DNA from: Zopfochytrium polystomum
Lineage: Eukaryota; Chytridiomycota; Chytridiomycetes; Chytridiales; Chytridiaceae
NCBI GenBank assembly: GCA_025765615.1
Contig: JAIVFJ010000064.1
Span: 236,950-300,949, forward strand
Reading direction: 5' to 3'
Length of the DNA: 64,000 nucleotides
The notes beneath the pieces were generated by a model, which had not been told where the DNA came from, did not search any database, and saw only the letters and a list, made by a program, of their open reading frames with translations. This document shows positions 32,196-43,080 of this stretch, piece by piece (position 1 is the first letter of the stretch; every line of letters begins with the position of its first letter). Made by a program: the position numbers and the translations under genes.

Positions 32196-34420
32196 GGGGC
32201 AATTCCCTGGACCCTCCTCCAAGCTGCCCCTGTTTCATCACCACCACCAGCACCACAAACACCTCAGATTCCAAGCCCCACCAACTCACCATGGATGTCA
32301 AGATTCAACTCTCACCCAAGTCAACCATCACAACCAAGGCCCTTATAGACTCTGGATCATCCTGCAACATCATTGATGCCACCCTTGCCAAGTCTTGTGC
32401 CATTCCCACCATCAAGAAATCCACACCCCTCAAGGTTCACTTTGCCAATCATGCTCTGTTCAAGGAAATCAGCCATGAAACCAAGCTAAACCTCCACATC
32501 CAAGACTTTCCACCATCCATGGTCAACCTGGAAGTATTGGATCTTGGCTCACCCACATTCTCTGTCATCCTGGGATTACCATGGCTGCAAGCCCAGAACC
32601 CTGACATTGATTGGGTCACTGGTCAAGTCCAACCTCCACCAATCGGAACAGTCACCCAAAACTCAAGTCAAGCCCCCAAGTCTCATGCTCTCAAGCCCTT
32701 GATTCAAGATTCACAGCCAGCCAAGACTCAAGTTCCACAGTTCACAGTTCACAGTCAAGATTCAAGTAGAGCTCATAGAGCTCACAGTCATGGCCAAGAC
32801 TCTAGTTCACAGAACCCACAGTCAAGGATTCAAGTACCACAGTTCACAGTCCACATTCAAGATTCAAGTTCCACAGCTCACAGTCTTTGCCAAGAACAGA
32901 ACCCTCAGTCAAAGATTCAAGAATCACAGTTCCCAGTCAAGAGTTCAAGCCCCACTGCTGATGAGCACAGAAGGACAGACCTTGCACCTGAAGGGGGAGA
33001 TGGTCTCACCCCACCATCCAAGGCACATCTTTCATTGCTTCCTGACAGTGTGTGGGCCCATGCTATTTCCAAGGACCCCAAGCCTCACAAGATTCAAATC
33101 AGCCAAGAAGAGGAAAAACTTGAGATACTCAAGACAAGGCATGATGCAGCAACAGCTGGACACCCAGGAGAGCACAAGACATATGAGCTTGTTTCCAGAG
33201 ACTTCTACTGGCCAGGCATGAGGAAGTACATCAAGAACTATGTCAGCAGCTGTGAAACCTGTCAAAGAAACAAATCCAGCAGACACAAGCCCTATGGACT
33301 TCTGGAGCCCCTCCCAATTGCCATCAGCCCTTGGTCATCAATATCCATGGACTTCATTGTGAAACTGCCCCCATCCCATGGATTTGACTCTATCCTTGTT
33401 GTCATCTGCAGAAGGACAAAGTTGGCCCATTTCATCCCCTGCACTGAGAATATAGATGCACAAGGAACAGCAGACCTGTTTTTGCAGCACATATTCAGGC
33501 TCCATGGGCTGCCTCAGTCAATTGTCAGTGACAGAGGACCACAGTTCAGATCTCAATTTTGGAAAGCACTCACAGCAGCCCTTGGAATCAAGTCTCAACT
33601 GTCAACTGCTTATCACCCTCAGACTGATGGACAAACAGAAAGAACAAACCAGACTCTGGAGCAGTATTTGAGGTGCTATGTCAGCTATCAACAGGATGAT
33701 TGGCCCACCCTCCTTCCACTGGCAGAATTTGCTCTCAACAATTCTCTCCACTCAAGCACCCAGCTATCTCCTTTCTTTGCAACCTATGGCTTCAATCCAA
33801 GAGGAGATCTTCTGGGACAAGAGACCCTATCCAATGTCCAAGCTCCTGCTGCGGCTTCACACTTACATAAGCTCAAGATCATCAACTCCTTCCTGGACTC
33901 CACCCTGAAGCAAGCCCAAGAAGATGCCTCAAGATTTGCCAACACTCACAGAATGGACCATGACCTTGCTGTGGGTCAGCAAGTTTGGCTTCTGAGGAAG
34001 AACTTGCAGACCAAAAGACCAAGTCCCAAGCTAGACAACCTCAAGTTGGGTCCTTTCAAGATCTTGGAGCAAATCAATCCAGTCACCTTCAAGCTGGATC
34101 TCCCTGCATCCATGAAGATCCACCCAGTTTTCCATGTCAGCCTTTTAGAGAAGTTTGTGGCCAATTCCATTCCAGGCAGAGTTGTTCCTCCTCCTCCTCC
34201 AGTTGAGGTAGAAGGTGAAGAGGAATTTGAGGTTGAACAAATCTTGGATGCCAAGTGGTTTGGAAGAACACTCAAGTTCCTTGTTAAGTGGAAAGGTTAC
34301 TCAGATGCTGACAACACCTGGGAGCCTGAGTCAAACCTCACTCACTGCCAAGACCTTCTGCTCGAGTTCAAGACCAGGTACCCCACCAAGTTGCAGAAGA
34401 GGCCTAAAAGGGGGAGATGA
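32111..34420 (+). CDS. Protease-integrase-chromodomain polyprotein without RT, copy 1
   Basis: 769 aa. The aspartic protease has LIDSGSS (Asp80) and VILGLPWL (~151-158). Residues ~175-330 are a Ser/Gln/His-rich spacer with repeated VPQFTVHxQDSS. The integrase zinc domain uses His344, His351, Cys381 and Cys384. The catalytic triad is Asp414 (SMDF), Asp474 (VSDRGPQF) and Glu510 (DGQTERTN), exactly D-x59-D-x35-E. A GPFKIL motif and a C-terminal chromodomain (FLVKWKGYSDADNTWEPES) follow. No RT (xxDD) or RNase H motif exists in any frame. Expression presumably needs a -1 shift from gag; no perfect slippery heptamer is seen. The TGA stop abuts the 3' LTR. Confidence 0.93.
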   Translation: MFLLWLQGACCQGLPKEEAPKLPGPGSLRGNSLDPPPSCPCFITTTSTTNTSDSKPHQLTMDVKIQLSPKSTITTKALIDSGSSCNIIDATLAKSCAIPTIKKSTPLKVHFANHALFKEISHETKLNLHIQDFPPSMVNLEVLDLGSPTFSVILGLPWLQAQNPDIDWVTGQVQPPPIGTVTQNSSQAPKSHALKPLIQDSQPAKTQVPQFTVHSQDSSRAHRAHSHGQDSSSQNPQSRIQVPQFTVHIQDSSSTAHSLCQEQNPQSKIQESQFPVKSSSPTADEHRRTDLAPEGGDGLTPPSKAHLSLLPDSVWAHAISKDPKPHKIQISQEEEKLEILKTRHDAATAGHPGEHKTYELVSRDFYWPGMRKYIKNYVSSCETCQRNKSSRHKPYGLLEPLPIAISPWSSISMDFIVKLPPSHGFDSILVVICRRTKLAHFIPCTENIDAQGTADLFLQHIFRLHGLPQSIVSDRGPQFRSQFWKALTAALGIKSQLSTAYHPQTDGQTERTNQTLEQYLRCYVSYQQDDWPTLLPLAEFALNNSLHSSTQLSPFFATYGFNPRGDLLGQETLSNVQAPAAASHLHKLKIINSFLDSTLKQAQEDASRFANTHRMDHDLAVGQQVWLLRKNLQTKRPSPKLDNLKLGPFKILEQINPVTFKLDLPASMKIHPVFHVSLLEKFVANSIPGRVVPPPPPVEVEGEEEFEVEQILDAKWFGRTLKFLVKWKGYSDADNTWEPESNLTHCQDLLLEFKTRYPTKLQKRPKRGR
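34406..34417 (+). other. Polypurine tract, copy 1
   Basis: AAAAGGGGGAGA lies immediately before the stop codon TGA (34418-34420) and the 3' LTR at 34421. It is the expected primer for plus-strand synthesis and here overlaps the end of pol. Confidence 0.8.
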
Positions 34421-34773
34421 TGTTATGAATCACCCTCTGGAAACCTCTGGAACCTTCTAGAACATTCCTTCATGGAACCTTGTGGAACCTTCTGGAACCT
34501 TCTAGAACATTCCTTCATGGAACCTTGTGGAACCTTCTGGAACCTTCTTTGCTTTCGTGACTTGTCTTGTTGTCATTGGTATCATTGGTATCATTGTATT
34601 ACTAATTGCTCTTTCTGGAACTTTCTTGGAGTCTTGACAAGGAACACTCTCAAAAGGTATAAAAGGGGGATGGGGGACCTGTCCCATCCCTCAAGTGAAT
34701 TATTGTTTCCAATACAATCATCACTCCTCTCAGTTCCTTGTCTGCCTTGTCCTGTCCTGCCCTGTTCCTGACA
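34421..34773 (+). repeat. 3' LTR of copy 1
   Basis: 353 bp, matching the 5' LTR including the diagnostic TTTCGTGAC. It abuts the inverted solo LTR and forms a palindromic junction centred near 34773. Confidence 0.92.
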
Positions 34774-35094
34774 GAACTGAGAGGAGTGATGATTGTATTG
34801 GAAACAATAATTCACTTGAGGGATGGGACAGGTCCCCCATCCCCCTTTTATACCTTTTGAGAGTGTTCCTTGTCAAGACTCCAAGAAAGTTCCAGAAAGA
34901 GCAATTAGTAATACAATGATACCAATGATACCAATGACAACAAGACAAGTCAGGAAAGCAAAGAAGGTTCCAGAAGGTTCCACAAGGTTCCATGAAGGAA
35001 TGTTCTAGAAGGTTCCAGAAGGTTCCAGAAGGTTCCATGAAGGAATGTTCTAGAAGGTTCCAGAGGTTTCCAGAGGGTGATTCATAACACAGTC

Positions 35095-35582
35095 AGTTCC
35101 ACCTAGCACGGCGAGTCTCCATCAATCGTCTGCAAACCTGCTTTCAACGAATCAAAGAGCTCTGCACCTATCAGTGGGCTTTGCGGGGGGCAGCAGCATG
35201 CGGCCAGTCGAAATTGGCACAAAGTCTGACGATCAGTAAATATCCATAGATAGTGGGGCAGCATATGAGGATAATCACCCTCCACCCCCGCATCGCACAA
35301 CGCATCCAATGAGGTCTCAATTCCCTCGCTTACTACCACATTCCAGCTCTCGTCAAATGAAACAAAAGAAACTTAAAGAAAGGAGGATTGGTCTAGAGCA
35401 GACATAAGAAGTAAAGAGAGTAACGATCAAACCAACACGGGCACAGAAAGTAAAGAGAATAACTCATCAAACCAACGAGCACAGACTATCCTCATAAAAA
35501 ATGGAAAGGGAGCTTAGCAACCCTTGCGGTCTCCTCCACGGCCCCCAACCCTCCCTCTCCACGCATGCAACCACGCCCCCCA
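35095..35582. other. Intergenic, nothing recognised
   Basis: Continuation of dispersed repeat B for a short distance, then unique sequence. Confidence 0.4.
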
Positions 35583-36146
35583 TCACTTTAGCACAAACAG
35601 CACGCCGATGCAGCTCGTCCACGCCGGCCCGACGCTCGTGACAAACACCAGCCGCGCCATGCGCGCCGCCGCGGCGCTCCCGTCGCGCAGCACCCACCCC
35701 GCCGCCACGTTCGCGGCCGGCCACACCGCACACGCCGTCGTATACAGCTGCGGGAACCCCTCCGCCCACGCCGTCGTCGCGTCCGTGGACGTCGTTGGAG
35801 GCGCCAGCGTTCCGCCGCCGTGCGAACGGAGAAGCGGCGTCACGACGAGCACGCTGCTTAGGAACGCTGGGGCGATCAGGATCTGCGAGAGGAGCGCTTT
35901 GCGGACGAGCGGGAGAAGGTGGGTGGACGCGGGCGAGGAAGCGGCGGTGGTGGAGGAGGCGGTGGTGGTGGTGGTGGTGGGTGCCGCTGTTGTCGCGCCG
36001 AGGTGGCGGTCGAGGAAGGTGGAGCTGAGGTAGTGCAGGGGTCCGGAGTAGAGGAGCCCGAAGAGTGCTGTGTGGTGCAATTGGTGGTGCAATTGGGTGT
36101 TTTTTGGGGGGGTTCGGGATGTGAGTCACGGCAAACGCGGGTGAAC

Positions 36147-36177
<31 letters not shown>

Positions 36178-36514
36178 AAAAGGAGGATGAGGAGGAGGAG
36201 GGGGAAGCCAAAGCAACTCAACTCATCGCGGCAGTCCTCGCGGCGTCCCAGCCGCCCTCCGTAGGCTGTGCGGAAGACGGCCCTGCCGCCGCCGCCGCCG
36301 CCGCCGCCCCGATCGCCGAGCGGGTACTGCGGCCGTCGACGGCCATCATCTGCGCGGCGACGTCTCCGGCAAAGAACAGCGCTCCGGACGCCGCGGCGAC
36401 CTTTGCCAGCTCGCGGCGGTCGAAGAGCGACGAGCCGCCGCCGATGCCGCGGCCGAGGAGGAGGAGGTAGAGGGGGTTGGGGCGGTGGTGGTGGCGGTGG
36501 TGGAGGGGGGCCAT
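35583..36514 (-). CDS. Mpv17/PMP22-family membrane protein
   Basis: Exons 36514-36223 and 36067-35583, joined through a phase-1 intron that contains a long A-run, give 258 aa. Signature elements are GALFFAGDVAAQMM with a following DAARTAAM, then across the splice TLFGLLYSGPLHYLSSTFLD. LLSQILIAPAFLSSVL, LYTTACAVWPAANVAAGWV and a C-terminal LVFVTSVGPAWTSCIGVL follow. This is the four-helix Mpv17/PMP22/Sym1 pattern. The family resides in the inner mitochondrial or peroxisomal membrane and forms or regulates a channel. Ala- and Thr-rich insertions lengthen two loops. Confidence 0.85.
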
Positions 36515-37745
36515 GCAGGAGGGTGTAGGAGGAGGAGTGAGGGAAGAGGTGACTGCGTCGTGCTGTTTGATTTGGAGTTGTTCTTATTTTTTTTATTAAT
36601 TTTTTTTTTCTTTTTTCTTTTCGTTTTTCTTTCTTTGTCCCTTTTTGGGCTGATCGTGGTCCTTCTTGTTAATAAAAATATCTCCGGCAAATCCCGAACC
36701 ACAACAAAAAACAACACAGAACGATAAGAAGAACTGCTCTGTAAAAAACAAAACAAAATTTTTTTTTCACGCACACACACACAGGCAGACACACACACAC
36801 ACACACACACATGCCGGAATGGCGAAAAAAAAGGACACAAAATTCCGTTCACATTAGTGCACATTAATAACAAAACCGAGGCGGCGGTCCTTCTGAGCAT
36901 CATCATCCCATTTGTCCAGGACTGCGGGCACGGGATCTTGATGGATGGGACGGAGTATTTATCGTTCCGTCCCGTCCCGCCCTCGTGGAGGGCACCCGTC
37001 GTGACGACGAGAACGACGCAGCCAAGAATCACTTTTGCACTCGGCGCGTGCGAGGTGAGTGCTGTCATCGTGCTCTCGGGGTATTCCGCACTGCAAGGAC
37101 AATAGCGCTGCGCGAAGGTTTCGACAGCAAAACCGACCGACATCCTATCAAGGTGTACCCAAACTTTACTGAAACACCACTCGCATCGGAGCGGGCGGGC
37201 TTACTATCGCCAGCCGGTGCGTCGCATGCAAAAGCCTCGCCATGAGGTATGTAGTCGCCAGAACAGCCATGCAAGCTTGCGGCCAAGGGTCGCATGTAGT
37301 TGATGATGAGCACCAGATCGCGGTCGTTGGCATTTTCGTCAGCCATCTACGTTCGAAGGGTGGTAGAGGGGGTGGCCTGTTAGTGACAGTGACGTCCTTG
37401 GGGTCTTGCGCTCCGTGCCGTCCACGGGTTCGCACAGCACGTTCGCTTGGGTTAACGGTGCACTCGCCTCAAATGTGGCGCTGGCTCGAGTTCGTTTTCG
37501 CACCGCGTTTTTGTTTTTCTTTCCTTCCTTTGAATTGTCCTTTACAACTCTGCCTTGTCTGTAGCATGCGGTATGACACAATAAGGGTGTCTCCCACCAA
37601 GGTGGCACGGTTGGGGGCGCAAGAATTGTTTCAATGCTCTGGACAGAGGGGCAAATATTTAACGGAAAAACAAAGGTAGGGATGCGAAGGCGGTCGAGCA
37701 CGATATTTAGTTGGGGGTCGTCGTCGTTCGTGCTGGGGGGCACTC
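36515..37745. other. Intergenic; T-rich and (CA)n tracts
   Basis: Homopolymer-rich sequence with CA repeats at 36772-36810. I recognise no gene between here and the repeat-protein relic. Confidence 0.45.
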
Positions 37746-38440
37746 ATGCCGTGGAGCGCAAAAATGTGTGTCGAGTCCGAACGCTCTTTCAAGCAAAGGA
37801 ACGAACTCGCCCCAGCTCGCTCAGCTCCGCCGCCGCCACCAACACGCGCTCCTCGACCCCCCCGCGGCGCCACAGGATCCGCGGTCGCGAACGGACAGGT
37901 CGAAGTGATCGACTGGCTCACCGGCGCGCACGACGACCTCGCGTATCTGGACGCCGTCGTCCCCCGGGTACGTCCAACTGGAATGCACCGTCTCGGTCGC
38001 CGCCGACGCGCCAAAGGCGTTTTCGTGGTGGGTGCGGCTGCGGCTGCAGACTATCAACGATGCCGCGGAGCAACCGAAGCAGTTTATAAAGCGCCACTGC
38101 TTGAACAGAGAGGTTCTGTCGGGGCTGGTCGAGTGGCGCGACTGCGACGCGGGGAGCTCAATCTCCTCGGACGCGGACCGGCGATGGACCTCCTGCACCC
38201 CACGTCCCGCATGGACTTTGACGCGCCCCGACCGCGCGGTGGGAACGCAGCGTGCACGGTGCCCTCGAGTGGTGTCGTCCGGGCAAGCCTGTGAAACCGC
38301 AGCTCCTCTCCTTGCTCCAGGACTGCGCGCCGTTTCGCGAGCTGGCTGGCCGTCCGGACGCTCGAGATCCCGAGATTCGCGGAAGAACGCGCGCCGAGAG
38401 AGAGGCGTGCTCTAGTTCCAGTCGCTGGTGGGAGGGGGGC
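37746..38440 (+). pseudogene. Degenerate WW/ankyrin-like repeat protein
   Basis: AVANGQVEVIDWLTGAHDDL and, in another frame downstream, VHGALEWCRPGKPV resemble the repeat units of the 23.4- and 28.5-kb genes. The frame shifts several times and no long repeat array remains. The assignment is tentative. Confidence 0.4.
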
Positions 38441-38728
38441 GCGGCGTGTTTTGCCTTTGACGGCGTTTGTGGACTAGTGGGTTCTGCATGCGTCCCATAG
38501 GGCTGCAACGTGCCGATTGACTTGCACCAAAACCTGCGGTGAGAGCTTTGGAGGGGGCGATATGTGCACCACTTAATTTTTTTTTTTTTTTTTTTCTTTT
38601 GTGTTGTTTGGTTTGTGTTGGGCAGGAAGGTGAAATGAACGGCGGCGGCTTTTGAAGGGTGAAAGGCACGAGTGCGCTATTTGCTCCACCTGATGCGGAT
38701 CCGCCCCTTCGCTTCCGCTCCAGAGTGA

Positions 38729-38777
<49 letters not shown>

Positions 38778-39153
38778 CAGAGAGAGAGAGACAGAGACAG
38801 AAAGAGAGAGAGAGAGACAGAGAGAGAGAGACAGACAAAAAAATTGAAAAGGAAACACACGGAATTCCCTCCTTCTGTTTCCCTGTTACATTTGTCAGTA
38901 AATAGTTGTTTAACGACGGAATTGTTTGGTGTTTGGACTATCCCCAAAAAGCTAAAAAAAAAAATTTAAAAAAAAACGAGTTGAGCGTGTTTATTTCGTT
39001 CTTTGACCAATGCATCAAATCGGGGGGAAGAGAGAAAAAGAAGAAAAAAAAAAAAAAAAGAATTGGATTCACTATCAAACGCAACCCGAGTATACATACG
39101 GCACACACAGACTCGGCAACGAACTCCCACCACTGCTCGGCGGGACCGACCCG
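38441..39153. other. Intergenic with (GA)n microsatellite 38731-38836
   Basis: A GAGA/GACAGA array (38731-38836) and A/T homopolymers. No gene is supported. Confidence 0.6.
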
Positions 39154-41270
39154 ATGATGAAGATGGCTGCCGGCAGCAACGTTATGGACGCGGACGCCGG
39201 TGAGGATATGCAAACGAGCGAGCGAGCGAGCGAGCGCACGCAGACGAGCACGCAATAGCGGCCAAGGACTCACACGTTCGCACCCACACATACACAACCC
39301 CCACTTCCCTCCCTAACCCTCCAGGCTCGACAACGTGCAAAGCAGCCTTTGATCTGCAGTGCTACTCTCCCCTCGAGAACACCGCACTCACGTTCACAGG
39401 TATTCACGGAAGACTGCGCATGCCGCCCCTTGTCTGTTCTGACACTCGCCCGCGCTGCCCTCCCACCTGCTTTGACTCTACTACAATGCTCCCTGCAAGT
39501 CCGCGCGCTTGGCGTCGTCTACCTCGCGGTCGCCCTTGCCGGAATTCCTGTCGTTGTCGTCCTCATCGCCCGACGAGGTCAGCAACAGAGTCAGCCGCAG
39601 AATCAGCGGTGGAGGCGGCGGCAGCACACTCTCGTCGTCCGACAATCGTCGTCGCCGTTGTCAGCCGCCGCGTGTGCACTGTCGGCATCCCTCGCCATGT
39701 TGGTGCAGTCGCTTTCGCTGGGAATGATGATGAGGAGCATGCCGCTTCTATTCGAGTGAGTATCTAACTGTTGTTGTTGTTGATATGACAGGGGGATCGA
39801 TCGATCTGCTATCCCTCGTTTGCTGATCAAAAGGGGTTAAAAAAAAAACAAAAAAAAAACCAAAAAAAAAAAATCATATATTGTCGACAGAGCCCTCAAG
39901 AGCCTCAGCATCCTCCTCGCCGGCCTTACCGCCACGACCCTCCTCCACGCCGCCCTGAGCCCCATACAATCCCGCATCCCGACCTTCACCACCTACTGCC
40001 GCCTCCTCCCGCTCGTTCTGATCCCCTTTGCCCTCGACGCCGCCGCCGCCGCAGGCCTCGCCGTCGTCGAAAACCGTCTCGGTACCGCCTCCGACGTCGC
40101 CGCCATCCTCGCACAGCAGGAAGCCCTCGAGTGGGCCGAGTGCGCCGCCGCCTTCGCCGCCGCCGTCGCCGTCCTCGGCTTTGTCGGGTGGGCCTGGATT
40201 TTGGGGACGAGGGCGGCGGCGGCGGCGCAGCAAGCCGTCGTCGGTTGGGCCGGCCGCACAGACTTTGAAACGGGGACTATCAACCGGACCGATACCTCCA
40301 CGTCAACCGTCTCCGACCCCTCTAGCCTCGCCAACCTGTCGTCGTCGTCCCTCCCGCGCACCCTCTCCCGTTCCACCACTGCCACCACCACCGCCGCCGC
40401 CGCCTACTCCCCGTTCTCCCCGCAGCAACAGCAGCAGCAACAGCCGACCTGGCAGCAGCAGCAGCCGCCCAGCCAGCCAACTCCCCCGCTCGCCGCCCTC
40501 GTCCGCGACCCGACCCTTCGCGACTTTCTGCACGAGCAGCAGCGCTTCACCGCTCACTACCTCCAGCAGCTCGAGCCCGCCCGCAAACCCCGCTCGCCGC
40601 ACTGCACCGAGGAGCTCAAACGCCGCGCGGAAGCGGCTGCCGCGGAGGCGGCTGCGGCTGCTGCTGCGTCAGCCGCGCTGCGCCTGTCGTCGGCGGCGGC
40701 GGCGGCGGATGCTGTCGGCCGCAACATCCACAACAGTAACAACAACCACCACCACGCAACCTTCTCCTCCCCCTCCCCCTCCTCCTCCTACGTGCCTTCA
40801 CCGCCACCACCGTCCGACCCGCGCCACCACCACCAACACACCCCCGCCGCCTCCGCTGACGCCCGCCGCAACCTGTCCCGCGCCCGCGCCCGCGCCGCCG
40901 CCGTCGCCTGCCTCGCCGGCTCCGTCGTCGTCGCCGCCGTGTCCGCCTTTGGCCTTCGCGCCGCCGGCCTCGCCACAGGGCTCGGAGGGTACTCGGCCTG
41001 GGTCGTCGGCACGCTGTTGCGATAGTTGAGTGGGTTTTTCTGACTCTGTTTTCTGATACTAAAAGAACACGCGCGTTCTCGCTACCGAAACTCAGCTCCG
41101 CGACCGCCGCGACTGCATGCACGGTCCTTGCCGTCGAGCTGCGGCTGGCACTGGCCGAGAGGACGACGACGACGACGGCGTCCAGCAGCGGACGCGCGGG
41201 CAAGTTGAAAAGACAGGAGGAAGAGCTGGAGGTGGAGGACCCGGCTTGGATGGAAAGACGAGGCTTTTGA
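39154..41270 (+). CDS. Seven-TM membrane protein 1 (GPCR-like topology)
   Basis: Exons 39154-39199, 39325-39399, 39500-39755 and 39891-41021 join in phase. Predicted helices include LGVVYLAVALAGIPVVVVLI, LSAAACALSASLAMLVQSL, SILLAGLTATTLLHAALS, LPLVLIPFALDAAAAAG and AFAAAVAVLGFVGWAWI. A ~220-residue Ser/Gln/Ala-rich loop precedes the sixth helix, AAAVACLAGSVVVAAVSAFG. Reading straight on gives TAG at 41023 (503 aa). The paralog at 42.3 kb splices at this point, and here a last exon, 41096-41270, would restore helix 7 and a charged tail (560 aa). The donor site, however, reads ATAGTT instead of GTAGTT. Function unknown. Confidence 0.65.
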
Positions 41271-42285
41271 AAATCGCGGACGAACGACCCCTCGATGTAA
41301 AAATGTTTTTCGCTTTGTCGTGGTCCCCTCCCATCTCCCAACACCCCTCCCCCCTCCCCCCCCCCTCCCCACCCCATATTGGCCTGATTGGATGATGAAG
41401 ATGCATTTTTTCAAAAAAGAAGCAGTGTAGCAGCAATTGCAAAACTTACAAAAGAAATATACACCCGCATTGAAGTTTTACTTCTTGTTTATTTTTTTTT
41501 TTTCACTGCTTGTTTGCTTCTTGCCAAAAACCGGATGGGGCGACGTGTTATCGAGACGAACGGGGGGGAAAAAAAAAAGGAAAAATGCTTGGTGAAATGC
41601 GTTTGTTATTCGTCCACACTCCGATTTATCGCGGCAGGAAACACAAAGCAAGATTCCAAATGTGAGGGAGCCGCGGCGGTGCGCGGCGGGGTCGCGAAGC
41701 GCAGGAGCTAGTGGAGAAGCCAAAGTGGCGGAGCGAGGCTGCGTCGAGCGACGCAACGAACGAAAATTGCAGCAGGAAAAAACCAAAACAAACGAAATTC
41801 CGCCACAGCTCTGCGCCGCCTTGTTCTTTTTCCCTTTTATGTTTGGTGGAGGAGGGGAAAGCGAAGGGAAGCGCTGTGCTGCATCAGACCCACGCGAGCG
41901 CGCGCGGGCGGAACTGCCCTTCTGTCCGAAAAACATAGGAGAAATTGCCACTTTTTGGGCGCAGACGACTACGACGACTAATACGACGTGTGCAAACGCA
42001 TAATGATAATAACAAAATAATAAATAATAATAATAATAATAATAATGTTATCCCAACCGCCAGTTCGGCTTCTTCCTAAACTTTCCTTGTCTGCAATACG
42101 ATAGAGTTCGGGTAAATATTGAATCCATCCTTTCTTTTTCTTTTTTTTTCTATCATTTTTTTTTCTTTTTGGTTTTTATTTTGTTGGGTCGTTTTCTTCT
42201 TCTTTTTCTTCTTTTTTTCATGCTTTGTTTTTCCTTCTCCCTTGTTTCCTATTTCGGATAAAATTCAAGCATTAAATACAGCAGC
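41271..42285. other. Intergenic; poly-C and (AAT)n tracts
   Basis: C-rich run near 41345-41373, and (AAT)n at about 42002-42046. No gene recognised. Confidence 0.5.
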
Positions 42286-42355
42286 ATGTGGAGCGGCACC
42301 ATGGGATCCGGTGAGTCTTCGCTGGCCACTCCCTTTCTTGCGAGGACAAGGACGA

Positions 42356-42386
<31 letters not shown>

Positions 42387-43047
42387 CACGTTGACGCACC
42401 TGCGACCAACACACACACACATACACACACACATGCACACACACACACACACCCACTCCGGCTAATACAGTATCCCTCCCCACCCCTTTCCCCACCACAC
42501 ATACCTTTGGATCGCGATCGCCTCGACCAACATAATGAAAAAAGCTGATTCGACGGACGGCGGCAGCGGCGTTGCATGCAAGCCGCTCGGACACGATCTG
42601 CCGTGCAACGCCGACCTGACGGGCCCCGCCTTTTACAGATCGCGTGAGTGTGGCTAGCGAAAGAGAAGGGGGCGTCTTCAACTTCAGCCGCCCAGCGGGC
42701 CAAGGAGAACTCGATCTGACACCCTATCGCCCCCCCCTACTTTTTTTTGGCAATAATCGTCTCCAAGTCGAGATTTTCATCGTCGGCAACGTTCTCCTCG
42801 CTGTTGTCGGCGTCCATGTCCTTTTCTTGCGGGTCCGCCTTGCCGGTCTAAAGGGCGAAAGTCCTCTCACCTCAATGTTCCTGAGTGTCCTAACATCCAT
42901 CCTGGCGGTCCTCTTTTGCGCCGGCTCCCTGGCCTACTTTTATATTAAAGAGCCGCTGCTCATGTTGTGAGCCATTCTGCTTCCGGAACTTGCATCGCAA
43001 ACCGCAACACCAAACCATCTGACCGTTTTACGTTCATCCCCTGAACG

Positions 43048-43080
<33 letters not shown>

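Larger units (their letters stand above)
30879..34773 (+). mobile_element. RT-less Ty3/gypsy chromovirus-like element, copy 1
   Basis: The 3,895-bp element has 353-bp LTRs (30879-31231, 34421-34773) beginning TGTTATG and ending TGACA, and a 5-bp duplication GAACT. By eye the two LTRs appear identical, which implies recent insertion. The order is LTR, self-primer site, gag, protease, Ser/Gln-rich spacer, integrase, chromodomain, polypurine tract, LTR. Reverse transcriptase and RNase H are absent. The second copy at 49750 has the same structure and length. Confidence 0.95.
30837..35089 (-). mobile_element. Inverted solo LTR interrupted by the LTR retrotransposon
   Basis: 30837-30878 plus 34774-35089, after removing the 5-bp duplication GAACT, make one 353-bp LTR in reverse orientation. 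It is flanked by its own 5-bp duplication CAGTC (30832-30836 and 35090-35094). Its sequence is closer to the 49.7-kb element than to the inserted one at a diagnostic CCTGAC/CGTGAC site. It is presumably the product of LTR-LTR recombination and predates the inserted element. Confidence 0.92.

Noticed and set aside
32600..33110. Hidden RT in another frame between protease and integrase of the LTR element
   Set aside because: The interval is only ~500 nt, too short for RT-RNase H, and its frames show repeated VPQFTVH-type or scrambled sequence without RT motifs.
36218..36528. Plus-strand Pro/Gly-rich frames at the Mpv17 exon
   Set aside because: Reverse-strand shadows of GCC/GGC repeats in the real exon.
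39305..39322. Telomere-like CCCTAACCCT
   Set aside because: A single short match within an intron, not an array.
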